Below, piece by piece: positions 24,965-34,168 of a stretch of 58,213 nucleotides of DNA. The stretch is taken from positions 1 through 58,213 of the forward strand of contig JADHSC010000012.1 in the NCBI GenBank assembly GCA_016777125.1, in the 5' to 3' direction. The position numbers were made by a program, and so were the translations under genes. This DNA comes from Candidatus Poseidoniaceae archaeon. Its GTDB lineage: Archaea > Thermoplasmatota > Poseidoniia > Poseidoniales > Poseidoniaceae. The first letter of the stretch is position 1. Each line of letters starts with the position of its first letter. The notes below the pieces were generated by a model. The model was not told the DNA's origin. It was given only the letters and a program-made list of their open reading frames with translations, and ran no database searches.

Positions 24965-25720
24965 TCATACAAGGGCTTCGACCCAGTCGTACCCTTCGTT
25001 TTCAAGCTTTAGGGCCAGTTCTGGCCCACCGCTCTGAACAATTTTTCCGTCGAGAAGGACGTGAACTACATCTGGCTTGACAAGGTCAAGAAGACGCTGA
25101 TAGTGAGTGATGATCAAACAGCCCGTGTTTTGAGCAACGCTGTTGATTCCTTCTGCCACAATGCGAAGTGCATCGATATCAAGGCCAGAATCTGTTTCAT
25201 CAAGGAGTGCAAGGTCTGGTTGCAAGAGAAGGAGTTGAAGAATTTCTAGACGCTTCTTTTCTCCACCGCTAAATCCTTGATTGACGTAGCGTGAGAGGAA
25301 GGAGCGATCCATGCTGAGATTCTCCATGGCGTCTTTGAGTTCTTTTCTGAATTCCCTTGGTGGAGGGGCTTCACCACGAACGGAAGCCACGGACTTGCGC
25401 AGGAATGTTCCTACTTGGACTCCAGGAATTGCTGCTGGGTATTGGAAGGAGAGGAACATACCGTCTCTTGCACGTTCAAACACTTCCATATCTTCGATGT
25501 TGGAGCCTTTGTAATGGATGGTACCCTGTGTGATATTGTACGCTGGATGACCCATGATGACGCTAGCAAGAGTAGACTTCCCTGCGCCGTTTCTGCCCAT
25601 AATCGCATGGATTTCCCCGCGGTTAATTGTCAGATTCAATCCCTTAAGGATTGGAGTACCTTCAACAGAAACGTGGAGATTTTCCACTCGCAGAAGCTCG
25701 TCGCTCATCATCTCACCCAT
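24965..25720 (-). CDS. sufC: SufC ATPase
   Basis: 251 residues; ATGs at 25720, 25711 and 25708 are possible, the last giving MSDELLRVENLHV. ABC-type ATPase with GRNGAGKSTL (Walker A), the SufC-specific FSGGEKKRLEILQ signature and LDETDSGLD after Walker B. It drives conformational change in the SufB-SufD pair. First gene of the six-gene suf operon; it faces the Nfu-type gene across a 91-bp region holding both promoters. Confidence 0.96.
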   Translation of the reverse strand: MGEMMSDELLRVENLHVSVEGTPILKGLNLTINRGEIHAIMGRNGAGKSTLASVIMGHPAYNITQGTIHYKGSNIEDMEVFERARDGMFLSFQYPAAIPGVQVGTFLRKSVASVRGEAPPPREFRKELKDAMENLSMDRSFLSRYVNQGFSGGEKKRLEILQLLLLQPDLALLDETDSGLDIDALRIVAEGINSVAQNTGCLIITHYQRLLDLVKPDVVHVLLDGKIVQSGGPELALKLENEGYDWVEALV

Positions 25721-25803
25721 ATGCCCCTACAATCACACCCTTATCAATAGATGCAATCGCTCCTGATACTACACTGCAACACTTCAAACAGTACCTTGTA
25801 TTC

Positions 25804-25808
25804 GGAGG
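25804..25808 (+). promoter_or_regulatory. Shine-Dalgarno site for the Nfu-type gene
   Basis: GGAGG lies 3 bases before ATG 25812. The core is strong but the spacing is short. It supports the chosen start, since other nearby ATGs are out of frame. Confidence 0.55.
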
Positions 25809-25811
25809 TAC

Positions 25812-26276
25812 ATGGATGACGATTTGGTCCGTGCTTACGCACTCGAAGCTCAAAAGGCAATGGAGGCTGAGGCAAAACGCCGTATTGAGGAGACTTCAGA
25901 CCCTGAAGAAGACCACCGCCTCAGAAATATGTCATTACATGAAGTACTCGACTCCGAGTATCTCGTTCCAGCTTTGTGTGCACGTTTAGGATCTGTGCGG
26001 GCCGCACTCGATGGACACGGGGGAGGCATTGCCGTTGCCCGAAAGGAAGTGACAGAAACAGGTCTTCGATTCGTTTTGGATTTAACAGGTGCATGTCTGA
26101 CCTGTGGTGCTGCTCCAGGTACGCTTGAAGGTGTACGAAACGATCTCGAAGCAGATTCGGAGATAGAATCAATCCAATTCTCGACCGCTCTCCTTGATAC
26201 GTTTGATGAACTGGGTCGAGAATTTATTCTCGCACATGGGAACGTCGAATTTGTTGATGTTTCATCGGCGGCTTGA
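25812..26276 (+). CDS. NifU C-terminal (Nfu) domain Fe-S carrier
   Basis: 154 residues. An N-terminal Glu/Lys/Arg-rich helix (1-45) precedes the Nfu domain: a helix ending in ALDGHGGGIAVARKEV and the cluster-binding pair Cys95-x-x-Cys98 in TGACLTCGAAPGTLEGV. Nfu proteins bind a [4Fe-4S] cluster between two subunits and deliver it to target enzymes. Divergent from the suf operon, so the two units together supply assembly and delivery. The C-terminal 25 residues are an extra tail not needed for the domain. Confidence 0.9.
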   Translation: MDDDLVRAYALEAQKAMEAEAKRRIEETSDPEEDHRLRNMSLHEVLDSEYLVPALCARLGSVRAALDGHGGGIAVARKEVTETGLRFVLDLTGACLTCGAAPGTLEGVRNDLEADSEIESIQFSTALLDTFDELGREFILAHGNVEFVDVSSAA

Positions 26277-26301
26277 AATCAAAGAGTTCAGCCCCTCAAA
26301 C

Positions 26302-28557
26302 ATGGCAGTATGGAACACAGGGTCTCGACCCGATCCACAACCTTGTCGAGAGGGCGATGAAGGTAAGTTCGAAATCTCTTCAAGAGATGGTCGTGCACGT
26401 GTGGGGAAACTTCACACGAAGCACGGTATTTTGGAGACACCTGCACTGCTTCCTGTTATCAATCCAAACATCCGTACCATTGAACCTCGTGAAATGTGGG
26501 ATAGATACGGTATTTCAGCCCTCATTACCAACTCGTACATTATCTGGAAACACGATGAACTCAAACAACATGCTCTCAGTAAAGGTGTCCATGATCTATT
26601 GGATTATCCAGGCGTGATCATGACCGATTCAGGAACCTTTCAGGCTTACGTTTACGGAGATGTCGAGGTTGGAGTTGAAGAGATCGTTGAATTTCAAAAA
26701 TCAATAGGCGTTGATATTGCAACTATGCTCGATGTCTTTAGTCGCCCAGATATGTCTGAACTTGAAGTAGAATCCGCTGTTGATGTCACTGTTGAACGTG
26801 CTCAACAATCCCTTGATATCGCTGGAGATGTTATGTTAAATGGACCTATTCAAGGAGGGACGTTCCGTCATCTTCGTAAAAAATCAGCAAGGGAAATGAG
26901 CGCCTTTGATTTCGCAGTTCACCCGATTGGTGGGATTGTTCCAATTATGGAAAAACATCGGTACAAAGATTTGGCAAAGATCATGCTCGCTACACTTCCA
27001 GAACTTGCTCCTGAACGGCCAAGGCATATGTTCGGATGTGGTCATCCCATGCTCTTTCCTATGCTGATTGCCTTAGGAGCGGATTTGTTCGATTCAGCCG
27101 CATATGCTCTTTTTGCTCGAGATAAACGACTTCTTTCACCATCTGGAACCATTCATTTGGATGACCTTCAAGAATGGCCATCGATGCTTCCTTGCGTGGT
27201 TGGATTCAGTCCAAAAGAAGTTTTGAAAATGAAAGAAAAAGATCGTACTGCTTTCCTAGCAACCTACAATTTGGAAGTGACTTTGGCCGAGTTAGCTCGT
27301 TGTAAGCAAGCAGTTCATGATGGAACTATTTGGCAACTTGCTGAACAGCGTAGTCACCAACATCCAGCCTTGCGAGAAGCGTTCTTGTGGTTAACAACTC
27401 GCCCATTCCCATCTGGAATTTCCATTGACGTTCTAGATGACCTCGTTATCGATGATCGTTCTGCTGCACGAGAAGTTTCACCAGGAGGTGGAATCTGGGA
27501 AGGTGATTGGTCTTACGTTATCGATGCGCAGTCACCTCGAAGGAAAAAAGGTGAACTTTGGGGCGGAGAAGATACCCTTGTTCGCCCTCACATCCTTGCA
27601 GCACGAAAGCAACTTCATTCACGTTGGAGACCTGAAAAAGGGAACGGCGTGGATGTTTTGATTCTTCATGGCGCTCCTGGGCCCTGGCGGTCACGTTGTG
27701 AAACATTGATCTTAAGGATGCAATCACTTCTTCCATCGATGGAGATATTTGTACAAACTCCTCTTGGCCTGATACCGTATGGACTGGAAGATCTCAACCC
27801 CTTTGCTCAAGTTGATGGGCCATCTTGGTTGTGGGACCGACGTCCTAATCCGATTTTAATCCGAAAAGAATTGATGATGTTCAGTATTGATGCTGATCGT
27901 ATCCTTACATTGGATATTTCTCAAGAAAAGGTTGTTCAGAAGGCTTCTGAACTTCTCCAATCCTTCGAAATAATCACTGAACCTCTGGCTATTGATGATT
28001 CTACACTTCCAGAGCAAAAGGTATTGCTTCGCAGAAAGCAAATTCATCAGAAACTCGTGGTCCTCGCAAATTGTCATCCAGAAAGGGCTCATGAAATGGT
28101 CGAAGATTGTACGTTCATTATCGGCGGGACTGGTCGAGTAAAGAACGTACTGAATTCCTCTGGAAAACATATCCTTAGTCCAAGATTAACCGATGGAGGG
28201 CTATCGATTACTGATTTCGGTTCAGAGATTCTCTACGGTTATCGTACCTTACCTTTGCCAACTGAGCACAACCGATTCTCACCTATGGTCAATCCCGGAG
28301 AAGGCTTGCCATTGGTCGTCATCCATGATGATGCGGTCGAGTATATCCTACGTGGGCGAAACGTCTTCCATGGTTTCATCCATGCCTGTGATCCATGGCT
28401 CACTGCTGGTCAAGCATGCTTGATTGTACGACAAAATGGAGATCTTGTTGGCCACGGTCTTTCTCAGTGCAATGCCAATGAAGCTCTTCGCTTGAAGAAG
28501 GGAATCGCAGTACGAACTCGTAGTGATTTCTCCAAAACAATTGAAACAGCAAAATGA
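26302..28557 (+). CDS. tgtA: Archaeosine-type tRNA-guanine transglycosylase with ArcS-like middle region and PUA domain; zinc site lost
   Basis: 751 residues from ATG 26302 (the upstream frame runs into the previous gene). The TIM-barrel domain (about 25-370) keeps the catalytic TDSGTFQAYVYG loop, LDVFSRPD, NGPIQGG, HPIGGIVPIME, the GCGHPMLFP turn and DLFDSAAYALFARD. Where family members have a CxCxxC zinc loop this protein reads WPSMLPCVVGFSPKEV, and the distal His before NLEV is Tyr, so all four ligands look replaced. The middle region contains QTPLGLIPYGLEDLNP, as in ArcS/DUF5591. A PUA domain closes the protein. Expected role: exchange of guanine for preQ0 at position 15 of tRNA. At 751 residues it is longer than usual (about 580-650). 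It may be an inactive or altered paralogue. Confidence 0.85.
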   Translation: MAVWNTGSRPDPQPCREGDEGKFEISSRDGRARVGKLHTKHGILETPALLPVINPNIRTIEPREMWDRYGISALITNSYIIWKHDELKQHALSKGVHDLLDYPGVIMTDSGTFQAYVYGDVEVGVEEIVEFQKSIGVDIATMLDVFSRPDMSELEVESAVDVTVERAQQSLDIAGDVMLNGPIQGGTFRHLRKKSAREMSAFDFAVHPIGGIVPIMEKHRYKDLAKIMLATLPELAPERPRHMFGCGHPMLFPMLIALGADLFDSAAYALFARDKRLLSPSGTIHLDDLQEWPSMLPCVVGFSPKEVLKMKEKDRTAFLATYNLEVTLAELARCKQAVHDGTIWQLAEQRSHQHPALREAFLWLTTRPFPSGISIDVLDDLVIDDRSAAREVSPGGGIWEGDWSYVIDAQSPRRKKGELWGGEDTLVRPHILAARKQLHSRWRPEKGNGVDVLILHGAPGPWRSRCETLILRMQSLLPSMEIFVQTPLGLIPYGLEDLNPFAQVDGPSWLWDRRPNPILIRKELMMFSIDADRILTLDISQEKVVQKASELLQSFEIITEPLAIDDSTLPEQKVLLRRKQIHQKLVVLANCHPERAHEMVEDCTFIIGGTGRVKNVLNSSGKHILSPRLTDGGLSITDFGSEILYGYRTLPLPTEHNRFSPMVNPGEGLPLVVIHDDAVEYILRGRNVFHGFIHACDPWLTAGQACLIVRQNGDLVGHGLSQCNANEALRLKKGIAVRTRSDFSKTIETAK

Positions 28558-28591
28558 GAAAGGATTGAAAGACTTCCGTTCCTTCCTCGGT

Positions 28592-29611
28592 ATGAAAGCA
28601 ATGACGTATGAATGGGTAATCGAAACAAAAGAGTTGACCAAATCATACGGTCCTCATGTTGCGCTAGATTCTCTCAGCATTAATGTCCCTAAGGGAGCAA
28701 CGGGACTCCTTGGCCCAAACGGAGCCGGAAAATCCACTTTTTTCAAGACCATTCTAGGTTTAATTCAAGCCACATCTGGTGAAGGTAAAGTATTGGGTCA
28801 CGATATTCGTACTGAAGGGCTTGATATTCGTTCTAAAATCGGTTACATGCCTGAATATGAGGCCTTAGACAACGATATGGATGCGATTCATCAAGTAAGA
28901 TACAGTGGGGAACTGCTTGGTATGAACCCAGTTGTTGCAATGGCTCGAGCACATACGGCAATGGAATATGTTGGACTTGGGGAATTACGATATCGCCCTA
29001 TCTCTTCGTTTTCAACAGGTATGAGGCAGGCTACAAAACTAGCATGTGCAATTATCCACGACCCACAACTCATTATTGCTGACGAGCCATCAAATGGACT
29101 TGATGCAACTGCACGTGATTCGATGTTAACCACCCTGTACAATATGGTTCATTCAGGAGGCCGATCAGTGCTTATGTCAAGCCATCTTATGGAAGATGTT
29201 GAACGCGTATGCGAAAGTATGGTACTTCTCCACAAAGGGAAACTTGCCGCACAAGGGCGTATTGAAGATTTGAAAGCAATCGATAGAGAAATTGAAATTC
29301 ACGTTTGGGGTTCTGCAGACGAACTTGAACAAGCTATGGGCAAGGAGGGTCTGGAGGTTCGAAGAGAAGGCAGGATCATGCGAATCAAACACGATGGTGA
29401 ACAAACAACTCATCGTATTTTGAAATGCGCAGCCAATACAGGTGCTCAAATTCGACGTATGCACGAATATGAAGCCTCTCTGGAAGATTTGTTTATTGTC
29501 ATAATGGAACGCTTTGGTTATGGAGTGAAATCCAGTGAAGATCTTCTTGCATCGCCTGCAGAAGCCCGTCGAGTCGATGCTCCTGAACACATGGGAGGTT
29601 CGGGATCATGA
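28592..29611 (+). CDS. ABC-2 type transporter ATPase (first of two)
   Basis: 339 residues from ATG 28592 (ATG 28601 is an alternative). Walker A GPNGAGKST at 41-49, Q-loop region, signature SFSTGMRQATKLA, Walker B LIIADEPSNGLD and a switch His in SSHLMED. The C-terminal ~110 residues form the regulatory extension common in ABC-2 exporters. It starts 34 bp after tgtA and overlaps the next gene by 4 bp, opening a five-gene coupled run (28592-34089). Probably an exporter or membrane-remodelling system; substrate unknown. Confidence 0.88.
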   Translation: MKAMTYEWVIETKELTKSYGPHVALDSLSINVPKGATGLLGPNGAGKSTFFKTILGLIQATSGEGKVLGHDIRTEGLDIRSKIGYMPEYEALDNDMDAIHQVRYSGELLGMNPVVAMARAHTAMEYVGLGELRYRPISSFSTGMRQATKLACAIIHDPQLIIADEPSNGLDATARDSMLTTLYNMVHSGGRSVLMSSHLMEDVERVCESMVLLHKGKLAAQGRIEDLKAIDREIEIHVWGSADELEQAMGKEGLEVRREGRIMRIKHDGEQTTHRILKCAANTGAQIRRMHEYEASLEDLFIVIMERFGYGVKSSEDLLASPAEARRVDAPEHMGGSGS

Positions 29612-30615
29612 GCGAAGAAGATGTTCCAATCGAAGCATCAACACCCGTGACGGGGCAAAGTCGAATGGATGCTGCATGGGGCTCTGAAAGCGATTCTGTC
29701 GCATCTGTTGCTCGCCCATCGACACAGACCGGTCAAGTATTTGAGCAGGTTTACAAGCCATGGAATGGAACACTCAATCCACGTTGGATGCGTAATTGGG
29801 CTATTTTTAGGCATCATCTCTTAGGAATATTCCGTAAAGGCCATCGTCCATGGGGCGTTCCAACCAAACTGTTCCTTATTTTTGTCTTCATTGCGTCCAT
29901 GACAGACGTCGCCCTCACTCTACTCTTCGCCATCCTCGGTGAACCTGGTTTGTACGAACTCTGGGGCGTCGGGCGTAACAATCTCTATGCACACGTCCTT
30001 GGTTTCTTTCCCAGAAATATGTTGTTCTACCCACTTGTTGCTGCGTTACTCGTTGGAGGCGTGATTTCTGAAGATCGTTCGAACGGTACTTCAGCGTTGT
30101 ATTTTTCAAGACCCATAAATCGGTTTGACTATGTTGGTATGAAATATCTTGCAGTTGCGAGTATTCAAGCATTGATCATTCTCGGAACACTCATGTTGTA
30201 TTACTTCGCTGATATTCTGTCCATGGGTCGTGGCTGGTCTTGGATTATTGATACATTTCCGATGTTCCTGACCACAATGTTCTGTGGGGTTTTACTCATC
30301 GTAACGTACACGAGCATTGGATTGGCTCTCTCGAGTGTTTCTCGGGGGAAGTTTTTCCCTGGTATCGCTTTGTTAGCGATCATACTCGGAACAAAGACAC
30401 TTGCTGCTATCGTTGAGGGTCTATTTGACAAATCGATTCTCTATCTTATCTCTCCTTATGATTCAATTGCTCATGTCGGTCAGGCATTAATTGGTGCGAA
30501 CATGATGTATGAACATCCATGGGTATGGTCGCTTGTATCGGTATTGGCATTCAATGCCATTTCACTCTACGTCCTATCAGTACGAGTCTCGTCAATGGAG
30601 GTGACCCGTGAATGA
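29608..30615 (+). CDS. ABC-2 type permease
   Basis: 335 residues. A soluble, Ser/Thr-rich N-terminus of about 85 residues precedes six hydrophobic segments. The ISEDRSNGTSALYFSRPINRF loop between helices 2 and 3 is the coupling segment typical of ABC-2 permeases (E-x-x-x-G-T-x-x-x-x-x-x-P). ATGA overlaps at both ends (29608-29611 with the ATPase, 30612-30615 with the next ATPase) show tight coupling. No extracytoplasmic domain of note. Confidence 0.85.
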   Translation: MSEEDVPIEASTPVTGQSRMDAAWGSESDSVASVARPSTQTGQVFEQVYKPWNGTLNPRWMRNWAIFRHHLLGIFRKGHRPWGVPTKLFLIFVFIASMTDVALTLLFAILGEPGLYELWGVGRNNLYAHVLGFFPRNMLFYPLVAALLVGGVISEDRSNGTSALYFSRPINRFDYVGMKYLAVASIQALIILGTLMLYYFADILSMGRGWSWIIDTFPMFLTTMFCGVLLIVTYTSIGLALSSVSRGKFFPGIALLAIILGTKTLAAIVEGLFDKSILYLISPYDSIAHVGQALIGANMMYEHPWVWSLVSVLAFNAISLYVLSVRVSSMEVTRE

Positions 30616-31601
30616 TTCCTGACGTTAGCCAGACCGGTGAGGCTGTTGAACAACAATGGGTCCCTCAACCGAAGGCGCCTGTTGTAATGCTCAATAATGT
30701 GGGGAAAACCTATGGTCGATACCAAGCGTTGGGGGGTGTTTCGCTTGCATTGTCAGGAGGCGTTACAGGAATTTTAGGCTTGAACGGTGCTGGTAAATCG
30801 ACGCTGTTTAAACTCCTCATGGGTAAACTTCGTGCAACCCAAGGCGAAGTGCGCTTGTTTGGTACGAACCCATGGAAAAACCCAGCACCTTATGCACGAG
30901 TGGGATATGTTCCTGAGAATGAGAGTCTCCATGATTGGATGACTGCTTTTGATTTCGTAACCACGTTTGCTCGCCTCCATGGTCTAACTCGTGATGAAGC
31001 AAAACGTGAGGCAGAACGCGTCTTGGAATTTGTTGGATTAACCGATGTTATGCACAAGAAGATTGGGCGTTATTCCAAAGGGATGCGCCAGCGTGCAAAG
31101 ATTGCTCATGCATTGGTCAACGATCCTGAATTGATTATTCTTGATGAACCATTACAGGGGTGTGATCCTCTTGCCAGAACGACGATTATGAATGTCATAC
31201 GTGAACTTGGAAGAATGGGACGTACTGTTTTGTTAAGCAGCCATATTCTCTCAGAAATTGAACGAATAACCGAACAGATCGTGATCCTCCACCAAGGGCG
31301 CTTACTCGCCATTGGGAATCTTCATGCAATTCGTGAACAGTTGGACAATATTCCTCACACGATTGAGCTCGAATGTTCTGATGCGAAGGCACTTGCTCGT
31401 GATGTGCTCAGTCTTGATTCCGTTCATGGTTTGCAATTCCCTAGCACAACAAAATTACGTATTTTCACACATCATCTTGGTGAATTTCATAAGCACCTTC
31501 CAAAGATTGTCGTTGAGAACAATCATGATGTGATGAACATTAACAACCCTGATGATGATTTACAGACCATTCTGGGATATCTTACAGGAGGTGCTCGCTG
31601 A
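30612..31601 (+). CDS. ABC-2 type transporter ATPase (second of two)
   Basis: 329 residues. Walker A GLNGAGKST (56-64), signature YSKGMRQRAKIA, Walker B LIILDEPLQGCDP and SSHILSEIE switch region. The D-loop reads QGCDP where SGLDP is usual, a small but visible change. The N-terminal 22 residues are an extra polar leader. The stop overlaps the next start by one base (TGATG). Paralogous to the ATPase at 28592; the two may form a heterodimer with the two different permeases. Confidence 0.88.
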   Translation: MIPDVSQTGEAVEQQWVPQPKAPVVMLNNVGKTYGRYQALGGVSLALSGGVTGILGLNGAGKSTLFKLLMGKLRATQGEVRLFGTNPWKNPAPYARVGYVPENESLHDWMTAFDFVTTFARLHGLTRDEAKREAERVLEFVGLTDVMHKKIGRYSKGMRQRAKIAHALVNDPELIILDEPLQGCDPLARTTIMNVIRELGRMGRTVLLSSHILSEIERITEQIVILHQGRLLAIGNLHAIREQLDNIPHTIELECSDAKALARDVLSLDSVHGLQFPSTTKLRIFTHHLGEFHKHLPKIVVENNHDVMNINNPDDDLQTILGYLTGGAR

Positions 31602-32935
31602 TGGCAAAAGGTCGAGGTGAAACGATTTGGACTGCTCTAGATCGAAAGGCGACAGCAATTGCCGAGTTCACCATGCGCCAATATCGGACTCGCATCTCTA
31701 CGTGGGTGGTACTTGGAGTAGGATTCCTTTCCATCTCTGTAGTTTTGTTGTTTTACATCGATGCAATGAACACAGAGATCGAAGCCATTGACAATGACGG
31801 AGATTCCTTTGATTCCGATGGTGATGGGTACGTCGATGGCCAAGAATTCAAACTCGGTACGGATGTGTATGATGAATTTTCTCATCCAGGTTTATTCAAC
31901 CCCCCTATTCAGCCGGAACCTGCTTCAATGTACATCAATGAAGATGACTATGACTGGGATTACTCAGATGCCCGTAGTGTGTCTACTGGTTATGATGATG
32001 ACGGGGATTGTCGAGAAAGTCAATTGCTTGAAAGTCAAAAGGATACGAACAATGATGGCATTCCATGTAACATTCGCATCGTATTCAATTCACTGACAGG
32101 CGAATATCAAATCTTTGCTGATTATGGTGTTGATGAGGATCCGGATGAAGACCGGTACGGTAAAGAAGCGCAACACAGAGCTTTTGTCTTAGCCATTGGG
32201 AAACTTGGTTTTGTCTTTTTACTGAGTATATTCATTCCTTTGTTCTTAGCAACAGGACTTATCAGGGATGAAATGACCTCTGGCACGATGCATTATATGA
32301 CGGCAAAACCAATTGCAAGAGGAGAGATTTTCCTCTATCGAATGCTCGGGTATCTTGGAATTGTGTGGCCATACATGCTCGTTATGTGTGTGCTAATGGC
32401 GCTCATCTCTGGTTTACTCGGGCCCGGTGATCAATTCTTCAGATTTGCAGATCTTGGTGTATGGTTTAGCGTACTCATTGCTGCATTGTTAGCAACACTT
32501 GTCTACGGTATGCTGTTTTCATTCCTTGGAGTACTGTGGAAATATGGTATTATTCTCGCCCTACCAATTGCAGCATGGGAACTTGGAATGGCTCTTCTCT
32601 CAATGAGTGTCCCTGAATCGACCTTCTTGCGAATGTCGATTGTAGGATGGTCAATGAGTATTATCGATTCCGGAGCGTTACTTGTTTGGCCCGACATGGA
32701 CATGTTTACTCAAGCAGGGTCTTGGGCTGGTGGCTCGAACGAAGGGGATTCTTTCTTTTCCTTTGAGAGTGAGGCATTACCAGGCCATGGGGCTTTGGAG
32801 TGGGCGCAGAGTGACCTTGGATTAGGCATGGGCCCATATCCGACAATCATAGTTTCGATGATGGTATTACTCGCTCAGGCGGCTTTCTTTTGGTTCATCG
32901 GACAACTTGTCTTCAAATCGAAAGAAATCGAATGA
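31601..32935 (+). CDS. ABC-2 type permease with an extracytoplasmic EF-hand-like calcium loop
   Basis: 444 residues. Helix 1 (about 34-53) is followed by a loop of about 145 residues that should lie outside the cell. It contains an Asp-rich run whose residues 71-82 match the canonical 12-residue EF-hand loop exactly (Asp71, Asp73, Asp75, Gly76, Val78, Asp79, Glu82), with a preceding DNDGD turn and a later DDDGDC...DTNNDGIPC stretch with two Cys, as in dockerin or thrombospondin-3-like repeats. Helices 2-6 follow from about 197 on, with IRDEMTSGTMHYMTAKPI as the coupling loop. The stop overlaps the next start by 4 bp. Confidence 0.85.
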   Translation: MAKGRGETIWTALDRKATAIAEFTMRQYRTRISTWVVLGVGFLSISVVLLFYIDAMNTEIEAIDNDGDSFDSDGDGYVDGQEFKLGTDVYDEFSHPGLFNPPIQPEPASMYINEDDYDWDYSDARSVSTGYDDDGDCRESQLLESQKDTNNDGIPCNIRIVFNSLTGEYQIFADYGVDEDPDEDRYGKEAQHRAFVLAIGKLGFVFLLSIFIPLFLATGLIRDEMTSGTMHYMTAKPIARGEIFLYRMLGYLGIVWPYMLVMCVLMALISGLLGPGDQFFRFADLGVWFSVLIAALLATLVYGMLFSFLGVLWKYGIILALPIAAWELGMALLSMSVPESTFLRMSIVGWSMSIIDSGALLVWPDMDMFTQAGSWAGGSNEGDSFFSFESEALPGHGALEWAQSDLGLGMGPYPTIIVSMMVLLAQAAFFWFIGQLVFKSKEIE

Positions 32936-34089
32936 GGGATTTGATGGATTCATTTCAAGGTGATTTCTCTTCATTGTGGAAACTTCAACAACGCCCGCCC
33001 CAGAATCATCTCACCTGGGATTGGTGGTGGTGGCTTGTCATGCTCGATGATCCTAAGAACGTGGAACCAGGTAAGCAACTGATGGTTTTGTGGTCGACAA
33101 AAGACAACGAAATGGTTCAAGTCAACGATGTATCTTGGAATCCAAAAGGAAAACCTGGCTTTGATGAACAAGGTGCAATTCGACTGGATGGCATGGTTTG
33201 CGCATGGTGGTTTGATGGCTCAGTAATGCATGATGAAATCATAAGTCATGTTTGCGATATGATTGTTCTTCCTGCTGATCATTCATCTTGGCCCTCTTCT
33301 TCAAAATCCAATCGAGGAGGTGGAGCAGTTGTCCCTCTCCTCGATTCAGATTGCTCAATGGGGATGGTTGAAGATCGGTCAAAATTTTGGTTAAATTTGA
33401 ATCTGTCAGAGAGGAGTCCAATACAATCAGTTCAACTGGATTTGACACCATGGAATCCTGCTATGTCAACAGCCCGGCAAGCCAATGCCACCTATGCAGC
33501 GAACATGGGGTATGACATTTTACGATTACATGGAACGAAAGTTTCAGGAGTCATCGATGGAGAATCTGTTAGCGGAACTGCATACTTTCAGAAGGTATGT
33601 GTCCAAGCTCCGAGTGTCCCTTGGTATTGGGGTATGCTCCATTTTTCAGACGGGTCCTATCTTGATTGGTTTCTTCCCCATGCATCGCTTACAATGCTGA
33701 GCCGAGATGCAAGAGCATGGAAAAAGAGAGACATCTCTCATATTGCACTGAGTCAAGGAGGGCTTTTCCATGATGCACAAAACAAGAGAAGCGAACGTTT
33801 TGAAATTGTATCGGTCAAGAAAGAGAAGCAGCCAAACAACTTGCCACATTTCGATGTTCAACTGCAGAATGGAAGGACTACAATTCATATTTCGGCACAA
33901 GCAGTTGAACGAGCTCATTGGGATTTCCATCAACCTACGAGAGGCGGTGTTTGGTCGCATCTTACTTACAACGAATACCCACTTATCGTCAAAACATTAA
34001 GAATTGAAGATGAATTCGGAGTTCGCGTGAAGTCAGATTATGAATGGCTGAGAGGAAATGCCGAGCATAGTTGGGGCTTCCTACATTGA
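32932..34089 (+). CDS. Unknown soluble protein, possibly AttH/CrtC lipocalin-like
   Basis: 385 residues from ATG 32932 (ATGA overlap with the permease stop). Rich in Trp and in beta-strand patterns. Features reminiscent of the two-barrel AttH/CrtC/Svf1 family are a WDWWWWLVML start region, a VSGVIDGESVSGTAYFQK strand pair in the middle followed by PWYWGMLHFSDGSYLDWF, and a repeat of beta hairpins afterwards. No signal peptide or membrane helix is visible, so it should be cytoplasmic. Its place as the last gene of a transporter operon suggests binding of a hydrophobic substrate, but this is a weak inference. Confidence 0.5.
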   Translation: MRDLMDSFQGDFSSLWKLQQRPPQNHLTWDWWWWLVMLDDPKNVEPGKQLMVLWSTKDNEMVQVNDVSWNPKGKPGFDEQGAIRLDGMVCAWWFDGSVMHDEIISHVCDMIVLPADHSSWPSSSKSNRGGGAVVPLLDSDCSMGMVEDRSKFWLNLNLSERSPIQSVQLDLTPWNPAMSTARQANATYAANMGYDILRLHGTKVSGVIDGESVSGTAYFQKVCVQAPSVPWYWGMLHFSDGSYLDWFLPHASLTMLSRDARAWKKRDISHIALSQGGLFHDAQNKRSERFEIVSVKKEKQPNNLPHFDVQLQNGRTTIHISAQAVERAHWDFHQPTRGGVWSHLTYNEYPLIVKTLRIEDEFGVRVKSDYEWLRGNAEHSWGFLH

Positions 34090-34168
34090 CAAAAACTGAG
34101 CCAAAACGCTTTGAAAAACGGGGGAGGACTTATGACCCAGTATGACAAGAGAACTTTGAGGCATAGAC

